The notes under the pieces are model-generated. The model searched no databases and was not told where the DNA came from. It saw only the letters and a list, made by a program, of their open reading frames with translations. From JBCCSZ01 sp039199225 (GTDB taxonomy: Bacteria > Bacteroidota > Bacteroidia > Chitinophagales > Saprospiraceae): a stretch of 27,121 bases of DNA. Positions 8,106 to 16,366 of this stretch are shown piece after piece. Position 1 is the first letter of the stretch. Each line of letters begins with the position of its first letter. Both the position numbers and the translations under genes were made by a program. The stretch lies in the NCBI GenBank assembly GCA_039199225.1, contig JBCCSZ010000074.1:1-27121 (forward strand), given 5' to 3'.

Positions 8106-8113
8106 TATATTTG
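8106..8113 (+). promoter_or_regulatory. Promoter -7 element for alanine dehydrogenase
   Basis: TATATTTG is a perfect TAnnTTTG 52 nt before the ATG at 8166. No TTG lies at the ideal distance (the nearest is 13 nt upstream), so only the -7 element is supported. Confidence 0.4.
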
Positions 8114-8165
8114 CCAGCGAAATTTTCTAACCAATCCATTTAGCTGACATAAAAACCATTTCTCA

Positions 8166-9278
8166 ATGATTATTGGCGTACCTACTGAAATCAAATCCAA
8201 CGAAAATCGCGTGGCTTTGACGCCTGCTGGCGCACTCGAACTTGTCAAGAGAGGCCACAAAGTATTTGTCCAAAAAGGCGCTGGACTTGGAAGCGGCTTT
8301 TCTGATGAGGACTATCAGGAAGCAGGTGCCGGTTTGACAAAAGACATCGAATCGACCTACAAAAAGGCAGAAATGATCATCAAGGTCAAAGAGCCTATCC
8401 GCAAAGAATATAAACTCATCCGAAAAGATCAACTCGTCTTTACCTATTTCCATTTTGCTTCATACCGCCCGCTCACCAGAGCAATGATTAAAAGTGGAGC
8501 CGTTTGCTTGGCCTATGAGACCGTACAACTGCCCGACGGTTCTTTGCCGCTGTTGATTCCCATGTCGGAGGTCGCTGGTCGCATGGCCATACAGCAAGGT
8601 GCCAAATACCTCGAAAAGCCAGTAAAGGGTCGCGGCGTACTTCTGGGTGGCGTACCAGGTGTTTCTCCTGGAAAAGTGCTCGTCCTCGGTGGTGGTATCG
8701 TCGGCACGCAGGCAGCCAAAATGGCGGCTGGTCTGGGTGCGCAAGTGACCATCCTAGACATCAACTTACAACGCCTACGCTACCTGGCCGATGTGATGCC
8801 TCCTAATGTCACAACCCTATACTCCAATGAATACAACATCCGCCGTTTGATTACCAATCACGATTTGATCGTAGGTGCTGTTTTGATCCCTGGTGCCAAG
8901 GCCCCCAACCTCATTACCCGTGAAATGCTCAAGTCGATGCGCCCCGGTACTGTTTTGGTCGATGTGGCAGTCGATCAAGGTGGCTGCATTGAAACTTGTA
9001 AACCCACCACGCACGCCAAGCCAACTTTCATCATCGATGATGTCGTACACTACTGTGTAGCCAATATGCCAGGAGCTGTTCCCTATACCTCTACCCTGGC
9101 ACTGACCAACGCTACCTTACCATATGCTATTCAACTGGCCGACAAAGGATGGAAAAAAGCGTGCAACGACAATCAAATATTGAAGTATGGCCTAAATATC
9201 GTCAACGGTAAAGTCGTTTATGATGGTGTAGCCCAAGCGTTTGACCTGCCATTGGAAGATGTGGACAACTTTTTGTAA
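8166..9278 (+). CDS. ald: Alanine dehydrogenase
   Basis: This 370-aa cytoplasmic NAD-dependent enzyme interconverts L-alanine with pyruvate and ammonium. Its length is normal for the family. All the catalytic positions known from the Mycobacterium enzyme are present at the same numbering: R15 and K75 (substrate binding), H96 (acid-base) and D270. The Rossmann motif LGGGIVGTQAA (174-184) is followed by the NAD-ribose aspartate at 198 (ILDIN). The N-terminal MIIGVPTEIKSNENRVALTP is the classic family signature. It is followed on the same strand by ornithine aminotransferase after 87 nt, which suggests a shared role in amino-acid catabolism and nitrogen balance. A small CCACC/GGTGG hairpin (9335-9349) lies between them, without a T tract. 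Confidence 0.97.
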   Translation: MIIGVPTEIKSNENRVALTPAGALELVKRGHKVFVQKGAGLGSGFSDEDYQEAGAGLTKDIESTYKKAEMIIKVKEPIRKEYKLIRKDQLVFTYFHFASYRPLTRAMIKSGAVCLAYETVQLPDGSLPLLIPMSEVAGRMAIQQGAKYLEKPVKGRGVLLGGVPGVSPGKVLVLGGGIVGTQAAKMAAGLGAQVTILDINLQRLRYLADVMPPNVTTLYSNEYNIRRLITNHDLIVGAVLIPGAKAPNLITREMLKSMRPGTVLVDVAVDQGGCIETCKPTTHAKPTFIIDDVVHYCVANMPGAVPYTSTLALTNATLPYAIQLADKGWKKACNDNQILKYGLNIVNGKVVYDGVAQAFDLPLEDVDNFL

Positions 9279-9365
9279 TTGGCTGTTGTAACGCTTGCTG
9301 AATTTTAAACGTATATTAGACCAAACCAATAAAACCACCTGCTGGGTGGCATCTACTAACCATTA

Positions 9366-10658
9366 ATGTGTACCAAAATGGTAAAAGCTACAACGAGCAG
9401 TTCGAAGTCTAGCCAGTTGATGGAACTGGAAGACAAATATGGCGCCCACAATTATCACCCGCTTCCCGTTGTTCTGGCAAAGGGAGAAGGTGTATACGTT
9501 TGGGATGCTGACGGCAACAAGTACTACGATTTCCTTTCCGCCTACTCTGCTGTCAACCAAGGCCATTGCCACCCCAGAATCATAGAAGCATTGAAAAACC
9601 AAGCAGATCAGTTGACCCTGACTTCCCGGGCGTTTTACAACGATCAACTTGGTCCTTACGAAAAATACCTGACAGAATATTTCGGCTACGACAAGGTCTT
9701 ACCTATGAATACGGGGGTAGAAGGCGTCGAAACGGCACTGAAGATTTGTCGCAAGTGGGCCTATGAAGTGAAGGGGGTTGCCCCCAACCAGGCCAAGATC
9801 ATCTTTGCATCTGAAAACTTCCACGGTCGGACGCTGGCGGTTATCTCCGCCTCCACTGATCCCAGCTCCACCACCGGCTTTGGTCCCTACATGCCTGGCT
9901 ACAGCGTGATTCCCTACAACGATCTGACTGCACTGGAAGCGGCGCTGGCAGACGAGCATGTGGCTGGTTTCATCGTAGAACCCATCCAAGGGGAAGCTGG
10001 TGTGGTTGTGCCAGATGATGGTTACTTGAAAAATGCCTACAACCTTTGCAAGGCAAAAAATGTCTTGTTCATCGCTGATGAAGTACAGACGGGGATTGCT
10101 CGTACGGGTCGTCTACTTGCAACTTGTGGCAATTGCCATTGTGAGGGACATTGCGAAAATAAGCCGGAAGTCAAGCCGGATATTCTCATCCTTGGCAAAG
10201 CCCTTTCGGGAGGTGTCTTTCCGGTGTCAGCCGTATTGGCCAATGATGAAATTATGATGTGTATCAAGCCCGGTGAACATGGTTCTACCTTTGGCGGTAA
10301 TCCATTGGCCTGTGCTGTAGCGAGAGAAGCCCTCGAAGTAATTCGCGATGAAAAACTAGCCCAGAATGCCAATCGGTTGGGACAGTTGTTCAGAGATAAA
10401 ATGCGAGAATTGCAGGCTAAAACCGAGCGCATCACCCTGGTTCGCGGCAAAGGCTTGCTCAATGCCATTGTGATCAACGATACGCCAGATAGCGAAACGG
10501 CCTGGAATATTTGCTTGGACCTCGCCAAAAATGGTCTCTTGGCCAAACCGACGCATGGCAACATCATTCGCTTAGCGCCACCGCTGGTGATGACAGAGAA
10601 GCAGTTGGAGGAATGTTGCAAGATCATCGAAAAGACGATATTGGAATACGAAGATTAA
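9366..10658 (+). CDS. rocD: Ornithine--oxo-acid aminotransferase
   Basis: This 430-aa PLP enzyme of aminotransferase class III transfers the delta-amino group of ornithine to 2-oxoglutarate. The product is glutamate semialdehyde, which enters the proline/glutamate pathway. Visible motifs are MNTGVEGVETALK (substrate/PLP phosphate region), ENFHGRTLAVIS, IVEPIQGEAGVVVP, IADEVQTGIARTG (PLP-ring aspartate) and LGKALSGG with the Schiff-base lysine K278. GEHGSTFGGNPLACAV completes the site. A Bacteroidota-type insertion with four cysteines, CxxCxCxxxC (C254, C257, C259, C263), lies between the PLP aspartate and the lysine. The start could be the ATG at 9366 or the ATG at 9378, since the first ~17 residues are unconserved. 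A strong hairpin follows at 10691. Confidence 0.95.
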   Translation: MCTKMVKATTSSSKSSQLMELEDKYGAHNYHPLPVVLAKGEGVYVWDADGNKYYDFLSAYSAVNQGHCHPRIIEALKNQADQLTLTSRAFYNDQLGPYEKYLTEYFGYDKVLPMNTGVEGVETALKICRKWAYEVKGVAPNQAKIIFASENFHGRTLAVISASTDPSSTTGFGPYMPGYSVIPYNDLTALEAALADEHVAGFIVEPIQGEAGVVVPDDGYLKNAYNLCKAKNVLFIADEVQTGIARTGRLLATCGNCHCEGHCENKPEVKPDILILGKALSGGVFPVSAVLANDEIMMCIKPGEHGSTFGGNPLACAVAREALEVIRDEKLAQNANRLGQLFRDKMRELQAKTERITLVRGKGLLNAIVINDTPDSETAWNICLDLAKNGLLAKPTHGNIIRLAPPLVMTEKQLEECCKIIEKTILEYED

Positions 10659-10690
10659 TTGCCATCAAAGGCATCCTTTAAAAATATCAA

Positions 10691-10722
10691 AGGCCCGGAT
10701 CATTGATGGATGATTCGGGCCT
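10691..10722 (+). terminator. Strong hairpin after ornithine aminotransferase
   Basis: Arms of 13 nt, AGGCCCGGATCAT (10691-10703) and ATGATTCGGGCCT (10710-10722), pair completely with one G-U wobble around a 6-nt loop. Only a weak T-rich stretch (gtctta) follows, so termination is likely but the tract is poor. The rest of 10659-10949 holds repeat copy B and no gene. Confidence 0.65.
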
Positions 10723-10794
10723 GTCTTATGGTCTGAGTTCAGAGCTATGTATAGAAAAAACGGCCTTGACAGCAGCTAAGCAGCGGAGGGATAG

Positions 10795-10845
10795 GGTGAA
10801 AAGAGCATTTTGCAGCGATCGTCAATGATTTTTAGACAGGTGCTT
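10795..10845. repeat. Copy B of the short diverged intergenic repeat
   Basis: This is the partner of 8021-8071, sharing ggtgaaaa, the atcg core and atttttaga-aggt at the same spacing, with about 75 percent identity over 51 nt. It lies between the rocD hairpin and the TPR gene. Confidence 0.45.
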
Positions 10846-10949
10846 ATGTTAAAATTTTTATAAATTCGTCGCAACTTTACAATTTTCAAAGCAGTTCAAT
10901 CTGTTATTGGTATTATTGACCGACAAACTATTCGAAAACACCAATTCAT

Positions 10950-12419
10950 ATGTTTTTCAAAAAAGCAGCTTTCCTAATCAGCTTTTCCCTTTTATCTGTA
11001 ATAGGACTAGCCCAACAAACAACTGTTTTCACAGAAGCCAACGAATCTTACAAGCGCGGAATGGACTTTTACGACAAGGGGCTGTTTGCCCTCGCTCAAA
11101 AGGAGTTCAAAAATGCCATAGACCTTCTGCGCCCGCTGAATGAGCTAGAGTCTGAGTTTTTGCAGAAAAATTCCAAACTATTTTATGCCAAATCTGCCGT
11201 ACGGCAAAATCTACCGGATGGTGAGAAATTGATCTTGGACTTTGCGCGGGAATACGAACCGGAGCCCATTGCAACCAATGCCATCCTGGAAATGGGCAAC
11301 TATTACTTCAACGCCAAGAAATACGATAAGGTCATAGAGCTGTTTTCCAGGGTAGATGCCAGTAATTTATCACAAGAACAAAAGTCGGAGGTCCTTTTCC
11401 GGACGGGCTATGCCCTCTTTGTACGCAAGAAATTCAACCAATCCAAAAGTTACTTCAACCAAGTCAAAGATTACGAAAACAAATATTATTATCCGACGAA
11501 TTACTATTTGGGCATGTGCGACTTTTTCCAAAATAAGTACGACGATGCCATCAAGAGCTTTCGCCGGGTAGAAAAGTCAAAAAAATATAAGCCACACGTT
11601 CCCTACTACATCACACAGATTTACTTTGCACAGGGCCAATACGATGATGTCATCACTTATGCAGAGAGGGTATTGAAGGATAGAAGCATCAAAAAGCGCG
11701 CGCAGATCAATCAACTGCTCGGTCAAGCTTATTTTGAAAAAGGGGATTACGACCGCGCCCTCCCCTTCTTGGAGGAAGCTGCCAATCGCTCTAGCCGGAT
11801 GCGTCAGGAGGACTTCTACCAACTGGGATTTGCTCAATATAAAACCGGTAAATATGCTGCATCCATTAAAAATTTCGAGCAACTCAATCGAGTAGACAGC
11901 GAATTGGGACAACACGCCATGTACCTGATGGGCGATGCCTTGATTAAAACCAGCGACAAAGCTGCCGCCCGCAACGCTTTCAAAGTTGCCAGCCGACTCA
12001 ACCACGATCCATCGATCAAAGAGGAAGCCCTTTACAATTATGCCAAGCTCAGCTATGAATTGAGCTACGATCGCGAAGCGGTCACAGCTCTGCAGCGCAT
12101 TCAACCCACCTCCAGCTACTACAGCGAAGCCCAGACCATCCTGAGCGCAATTTTCCTCAACACCCGAGACTACGAAAAAGCCTTGGAGATCATCGAAAAA
12201 CTGCCTACCCAGACCCCCAAAATCAAGGAAACCTATCAAAAGGTAGCCTATTACAGAGGGTTGCAACTCTACAAAGAGGGCAATTATGATGGAGCGAGGG
12301 CTTTTTTAATAAATCTATCCAAATGCCCATCGACGCGCGTACCCGCACTCTGGCAACCTACTGGCTGGGCGACATTGCCCACAAAACACGCAACTTCGAT
12401 GGCAGCATCGTCGAAATGA
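10950..12419 (+). CDS. Large TPR protein, N-terminal reading frame (frame changes near 12302)
   Basis: This 489-codon frame begins with a signal peptide (MFFKKAAFLISFSLLSVIGLAQQ), so the product is periplasmic or outer-membrane associated. It consists of tandem tetratricopeptide-like repeats, for example ALAQKEFKNAI, KYDKVIELFSRVD, KFNQSKSYFNQV, KYDDAIKSFRRVE and DYDRALPFLEEA. TPR sequence ends at residue 453 (EGNYDGARAF). The remaining 36 codons are unlike TPR and contain WQPTGWATLPTKHATS, a typical out-of-frame read. The repeats continue at once in the -1 frame, so this and the next entry are halves of one protein of about 1039 aa. Bacteroidota commonly encode such ~1000-aa TPR proteins directly before an outer-membrane barrel, as here. 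Function is unknown, and scaffolding of envelope complexes is a guess. Confidence 0.85.
   Translation: MFFKKAAFLISFSLLSVIGLAQQTTVFTEANESYKRGMDFYDKGLFALAQKEFKNAIDLLRPLNELESEFLQKNSKLFYAKSAVRQNLPDGEKLILDFAREYEPEPIATNAILEMGNYYFNAKKYDKVIELFSRVDASNLSQEQKSEVLFRTGYALFVRKKFNQSKSYFNQVKDYENKYYYPTNYYLGMCDFFQNKYDDAIKSFRRVEKSKKYKPHVPYYITQIYFAQGQYDDVITYAERVLKDRSIKKRAQINQLLGQAYFEKGDYDRALPFLEEAANRSSRMRQEDFYQLGFAQYKTGKYAASIKNFEQLNRVDSELGQHAMYLMGDALIKTSDKAAARNAFKVASRLNHDPSIKEEALYNYAKLSYELSYDREAVTALQRIQPTSSYYSEAQTILSAIFLNTRDYEKALEIIEKLPTQTPKIKETYQKVAYYRGLQLYKEGNYDGARAFLINLSKCPSTRVPALWQPTGWATLPTKHATSMAASSK
12302..12308 (+). other. T_TTT_TTA heptamer at the frame change in the TPR gene
   Basis: In the upstream frame the codons read GCT TTT TTA. 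A one-base backward slip on T_TTT_TTA continues as TTT TTT AAT AAA TCT ATC CAA ATG, exactly the frame in which the TPR repeats resume. GGAG (12291-12294) and GAGGG (12296-12300) sit just upstream like a stimulatory Shine-Dalgarno. GCCCA (12325-12329) can pair with TGGGC (12366-12370) downstream, though this is weak and further away than usual. A single missing T (six instead of seven), by mutation or sequencing error, would give the same picture. Confidence 0.55.
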
Positions 12420-14068
12420 ACAAATTCATCTCTCAGGCCAAAACCCTCAGCCGCCTACCCGATGAATCTTCCATCTACACTGCCAACTATACCCAAGGCT
12501 ACAATTATCTGAAAAAGAAAAATTACAGCCGCGCCCTCGGCTATTTCCAGGATGCCGTTTCCAGTATCAAGCGCAATCGGATGTACATCAACAATGAGTA
12601 CGTTACGCAAAATGTCTTGGGCGATGCTGTCCTACGTGCCGGTGATTGTCTGTTCAAGAGCAATAAGTACAACAGCGCCATCAAATTTTACAATGAAGCG
12701 ATCAACAATCGTTACAGCGGATTTGTGTATGCACTGTATCAAAAGGCCATCATCGAGGGTTTGAGAGGCAATGTGACCAATAAGATCATTGCACTGGAAA
12801 ATGTAACCGAAGATTATCCAAGATCGGATTATGCCGACAATGCCTACCTTCAACTGGGCATCACTTATCAGGAAATCAATAAGCTGGGGCAGGCCGTTTC
12901 GCCTCTTCGCCAATTGATCGATAAATATCCAGACTCTGAGCTGTACAATCAAGCACTCTTGCGCTTGGGGCTCATCAGCTACAACCAGGGGAATACGGCG
13001 ACCGCCATCAACTATTACAAACAAGTCTTCAACCACAACCCGGATGCTGGTGAGGCACAGGCTGCGCTCACAGCATTGGAAGAAATATATGTAGACGACC
13101 TAGGCAAGCCAGAAGAATACTTTGCCTTTCTGGAAACCATTCCAGGCTATAATGTCGGGGATGCTGAAAAGGAAGAAATCAGCTTCAAAGCTGGTGAGTC
13201 GCAGTTTGAGAATGGCAATTATGAAAATGCAGTCAATGCCTATACCAAGTATCTGAGACAATATCCCAATGGCCGCTACTCACTGCTTGCACATTACCGC
13301 AGGGGAGAATCTTACAGCGTTCTCAAGCGTTATTCGGAGGCGTTGAGCGACTATGAAAAGATTGTTCAACGCGGACAAAGTAAGTACTACTCCAAAGCCT
13401 TGACAAAGGCAGCCATTATCGCTTATAATTACGAACAGAATTTCGAGAAAGCCTATCGCTTATATACCCAGTTGGAGAAGGCAGCAACCGACGAAAATGC
13501 CCAATATGAGGCGCAATTGGGAGCCATGCGCTCTGCCTATCGGACCAATAATACCGATGCGGTACTCATAACAGCCAATAAGGTAAAAAACAACCCAAGG
13601 GCCTCTGATCAACAAAAGTCGGCCGCCAGTTTCTACATTGGAAAGATTGCCTTTGACAACAAAGATTACGATCCTGCCCTGGAAGCCTTCAACACCGTGA
13701 CTCGCCTGAGCGACAACGAACAAACGGCGGAAGCCCGGTATTTAATTGCCTATATCTACTATGTCCGCAGAGATTTGGAGGTCGCACAGCAACTCTGTTT
13801 GAATGCCAATAAAGAGAGTTCCAACTATCCCTACTGGATCGCCAAAAGTGTGATTCTGCTCTCAGATATTTTGGCGGAAAAGGGAGACCTATTCAACGCA
13901 CAAGCTGCACTGGAAGGGTTGATTGAAAACTACGATGAAGATCAAGAGTTGGTCAACATTGCCAAAACAAAGCTGGCGCAACTCAAAAATCAGGCATCGG
14001 CCAACAGCCGCTTGCGTTTTGACAACAACAATGACGACAGCAGCCTGGAATTGGAAGAAGAACAATAG
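12323..14068 (+). CDS. Large TPR protein, C-terminal reading frame
   Basis: This is the -1 frame continuation of the preceding gene. The frame is open from before 12302. The ATG at 12323 is the first available start, but the sequence before it (FFNKSIQ) already fits the repeat. The remaining ~586 residues are more TPR units: TLATYWLGDIAHKTRNFDGSI, KNYSRALGYFQDAV, KYNSAIKFYNEAI, NTATAINYYKQVF, NYENAVNAYTKYL, RYSEALSDYEKIV and DYDPALEAFNTV. It ends in an asparagine/acidic tail (DNNNDDSSLELEEEQ). There is no signal peptide of its own, which argues against independent export and for a single frameshifted or miscalled gene. The outer-membrane barrel gene begins 69 nt after the stop, in the same direction. 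Confidence 0.85.
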   Translation: MPIDARTRTLATYWLGDIAHKTRNFDGSIVEMNKFISQAKTLSRLPDESSIYTANYTQGYNYLKKKNYSRALGYFQDAVSSIKRNRMYINNEYVTQNVLGDAVLRAGDCLFKSNKYNSAIKFYNEAINNRYSGFVYALYQKAIIEGLRGNVTNKIIALENVTEDYPRSDYADNAYLQLGITYQEINKLGQAVSPLRQLIDKYPDSELYNQALLRLGLISYNQGNTATAINYYKQVFNHNPDAGEAQAALTALEEIYVDDLGKPEEYFAFLETIPGYNVGDAEKEEISFKAGESQFENGNYENAVNAYTKYLRQYPNGRYSLLAHYRRGESYSVLKRYSEALSDYEKIVQRGQSKYYSKALTKAAIIAYNYEQNFEKAYRLYTQLEKAATDENAQYEAQLGAMRSAYRTNNTDAVLITANKVKNNPRASDQQKSAASFYIGKIAFDNKDYDPALEAFNTVTRLSDNEQTAEARYLIAYIYYVRRDLEVAQQLCLNANKESSNYPYWIAKSVILLSDILAEKGDLFNAQAALEGLIENYDEDQELVNIAKTKLAQLKNQASANSRLRFDNNNDDSSLELEEEQ

Positions 14069-14137
14069 GCCACTGCCCTCCCCAAACCATACAGATTGCA
14101 CTACAAACATCCAAACCTAACAAAACAGCCATTTCAC

Positions 14138-15763
14138 ATGAAGTCTTTCATTCAAAATATACTGCCTCTTTGCTTTTTGATCGTGGCCGGAAACGCTTTT
14201 GCACAAGACCTTCCTTCTGAAGAAGTCGAGGTCATCAAGGATTTTGAAGCGACCTTGGAAGAAACCGAGCGCATCGAGGTCACACCAGAATTGCCGCCAC
14301 AGGATACTACCAGCCGAAACCTGATCTATGACATTCCTTCTAAGACCATTTCGGTAGAGTATCTTCCGCCTAAGATTCGCCCCATCGCCACCAAGGGCGA
14401 TCCCATTCCGCCGAGCTACAATGCCTGGCTGAAACTGGGTTATGGCATTCCTTCTTCGCCCTATGCCGAGCTGGCTTACAACTACCTCAAAAAGGACGAA
14501 TACGAGTTTGGTGGCCAACTAAAGCACCACTCTGCCAATTTTAAGGATCGGGAGAACCAGCGGTTCAGCTTCACCAATGTCAACGCCAATGGTACTTATT
14601 TTTTCGATGAAGGATTTGCCTTGAAGGGCAATCTGGGCTTCACAGCCGATGAGGTACACTTTTATGGCTACGACCAGGAGCAAACGCCCTACAGCCGGGA
14701 CGATGTCCGTCAGCAGTTCAACACCTTCGATGCCAATTTCAAGTTTTTCAACTCTGAAAGGACACAGGGCGACCTCAATTACTTTGCAGCACTGGATTTT
14801 TACAATATGACTGACAATTACGCCACCGATGAAAGAGGCTTTTTGCTGGATTTCGGCGTTACCAAGTGGTTTGACGACCGGCATCCTTTGACGGTGGGCT
14901 TGAAAACAGACTTTACCAATTTTCAAGATACGGCCAAACAAAACCTCAACAACTTTTTCCTGACGCCCAGCTTCACTTATCACGGTGATCAGTTTAAAAT
15001 CAAAGTCGGTGGTAATCTGACTTCTCATAAAGACAACTTCCAGTTCTTTCCGGACATCGAGGGGGCAGTTAAGATTTTGGGCAATAGATTGACGGCTTAC
15101 GCAGGTTGGAATGGTAACCTTCACAAGAATAACTTCCAAAATTTGACAGACTTCAATCCTTTCATCATTTCTCGTATCCAGTTGAACAATGCCAGTTTCA
15201 ACGACTTTTTCGGTGGCGTTAGGGGAAGTGTCAAGGTATTTGACTACCAAGCTCAAATCGGACTGAAAAAGGTCAATAACCTCGCCCTGTTTCTCAATGC
15301 GCCCTTGGCGGTCAATCGCATCGATACGCTGCGCTTCAATGTGCTTTACGACACGGCCGACATCTTTTACCTGAAGGGAACCATCACCGCTCGGCCTTAT
15401 CCGGCCTTGGAAGTTTTGCTGACTGTGAGCCAAAATGCCTACTCCCTCGACAACGAGGACAAAGCCTGGCACCTGCCTTCGCTGGATTTCAATGTTGGAG
15501 CAACTTACAGAACCATGGAAGACCGCCTCAAACTGATGGCAGAGTTGTTCATACAGGATGGTGTCCCCTTTCGAACGACAGAAGGAGAGATTGAAGAGTT
15601 GAATGCTTTGGTCGATTTAAACATTGGTGCAGAATTCCAAGTTGGGAAAAATTTTGGCTTGTTCTTTCAAATTAATAACTTGCTGTCCAACAAGCGGCAA
15701 CGCTGGAACAATTATCCTACTTACGGGTTGAATATCCTGGGTGGGATTACAGCCCGCTTCTAA
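14138..15763 (+). CDS. Outer-membrane beta-barrel protein paired with the TPR gene
   Basis: This 541-aa protein starts at the ATG at 14138, ahead of the signal peptide MKSFIQNILPLCFLIVAGNAFAQ. A TTG at 14096 in frame is unlikely. After an acidic linker (EEVEVIKDFEATLEE) and YDIPSKTISVEYLPPKIRPI, the remainder is alternating hydrophobic/aromatic strands with polar turns. It runs from AWLKLGYG, YAELAYNYL and YEFGGQLKHHSANF to a C-terminal strand ending in GGITARF, with the terminal Phe typical of outer-membrane barrels. Such proteins are often annotated TonB-dependent-receptor-like, but no plug domain or TonB box is visible. The family is usually encoded right behind the large TPR protein, and a joint envelope role is inferred from that pairing. 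Confidence 0.8.
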   Translation: MKSFIQNILPLCFLIVAGNAFAQDLPSEEVEVIKDFEATLEETERIEVTPELPPQDTTSRNLIYDIPSKTISVEYLPPKIRPIATKGDPIPPSYNAWLKLGYGIPSSPYAELAYNYLKKDEYEFGGQLKHHSANFKDRENQRFSFTNVNANGTYFFDEGFALKGNLGFTADEVHFYGYDQEQTPYSRDDVRQQFNTFDANFKFFNSERTQGDLNYFAALDFYNMTDNYATDERGFLLDFGVTKWFDDRHPLTVGLKTDFTNFQDTAKQNLNNFFLTPSFTYHGDQFKIKVGGNLTSHKDNFQFFPDIEGAVKILGNRLTAYAGWNGNLHKNNFQNLTDFNPFIISRIQLNNASFNDFFGGVRGSVKVFDYQAQIGLKKVNNLALFLNAPLAVNRIDTLRFNVLYDTADIFYLKGTITARPYPALEVLLTVSQNAYSLDNEDKAWHLPSLDFNVGATYRTMEDRLKLMAELFIQDGVPFRTTEGEIEELNALVDLNIGAEFQVGKNFGLFFQINNLLSNKRQRWNNYPTYGLNILGGITARF

Positions 15764-15829
15764 GTGGCTACTTTATGGCTACATGTGGGCATATTTTTAG
15801 CTTTACGCTTTAATTCCGGAATTAGCAGC

Positions 15830-16366
15830 ATGAATTACCTTGAAAAGTTTAAGCAGATCGATACCTTCATCTTCGATGTTGACGGGGTAATGACCAATAG
15901 CGAGTTGATCGTGCTGGAAAATGGCCGCCTATTGCGAAAAATGAATGTGCGCGATGGATTTGCGATTAAAAAAGCATTGGAGGCAGGTTTTCGGGTTGCT
16001 GTGATTACTGGCGGAAGTTCTTCTGGTGTGACACAGCGGTTGAGAGCGCTGGGCGTCCAGGACATTTATTCCGGCATTCAAGACAAATTGGATGCTTTCG
16101 AAGAATACATTTATTCCTATGATATAGACCCCAGTCGAATTCTCTATATGGGAGACGACTGGCCTGATTACGAGCCGATGCGGCGCGTTGCCATTCCGGC
16201 TTGTCCTCGCAATGCCATTCCGGAGATACTGGAAATAGCGCAATACATTTCTCCGCTGGAAGGTGGTAAGGGATGCGTTCGGGATGTCATAGAAAAAACC
16301 ATGCGTATACATAAGAAATGGGTCAGCAGCCCCAAAGCCATATCGCCCAGCAAAGAGATGGAGTAA
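15830..16366 (+). CDS. kdsC: KdsC-type HAD phosphatase (3-deoxy-manno-octulosonate-8-phosphate phosphatase)
   Basis: This 178-aa HAD-superfamily enzyme is predicted to dephosphorylate KDO-8-phosphate in lipopolysaccharide core synthesis. Motif I FDVDGV gives the nucleophile D16 and acid-base D18. NVRDGFAIKKAL is the substrate loop of the family. ITGGSSSGV carries motif II at about 60-63, K86 in SGIQDKLDAF is motif III, and MGDDWPDYEPM holds the motif IV aspartates (109-110). The Bacteroidota-type tail GGKGCVRDVIEKTM follows. I chose the ATG at 15830. The GTG at 15764 abuts the previous stop and adds residues outside the fold. The gene overlaps the UbiA-like gene by up to 49 nt. Some family members act on other sugar phosphates. 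Confidence 0.87.
   Translation: MNYLEKFKQIDTFIFDVDGVMTNSELIVLENGRLLRKMNVRDGFAIKKALEAGFRVAVITGGSSSGVTQRLRALGVQDIYSGIQDKLDAFEEYIYSYDIDPSRILYMGDDWPDYEPMRRVAIPACPRNAIPEILEIAQYISPLEGGKGCVRDVIEKTMRIHKKWVSSPKAISPSKEME

Noticed and set aside
9335..9349. CCACC/GGTGG hairpin between ald and rocD as a terminator
   Set aside because: The stem is only 5 bp and no T tract follows; it may be a weak leader structure at most.
11577..12266. 229-codon reverse-strand frame opposite the TPR gene
   Set aside because: Antisense shadow of TPR codons with no recognisable domain.
14519..15472. 317-codon reverse-strand frame opposite the outer-membrane barrel gene
   Set aside because: It is antisense to a clearly coding barrel gene and shows no motif, signal peptide or promoter; it is a codon-bias shadow.
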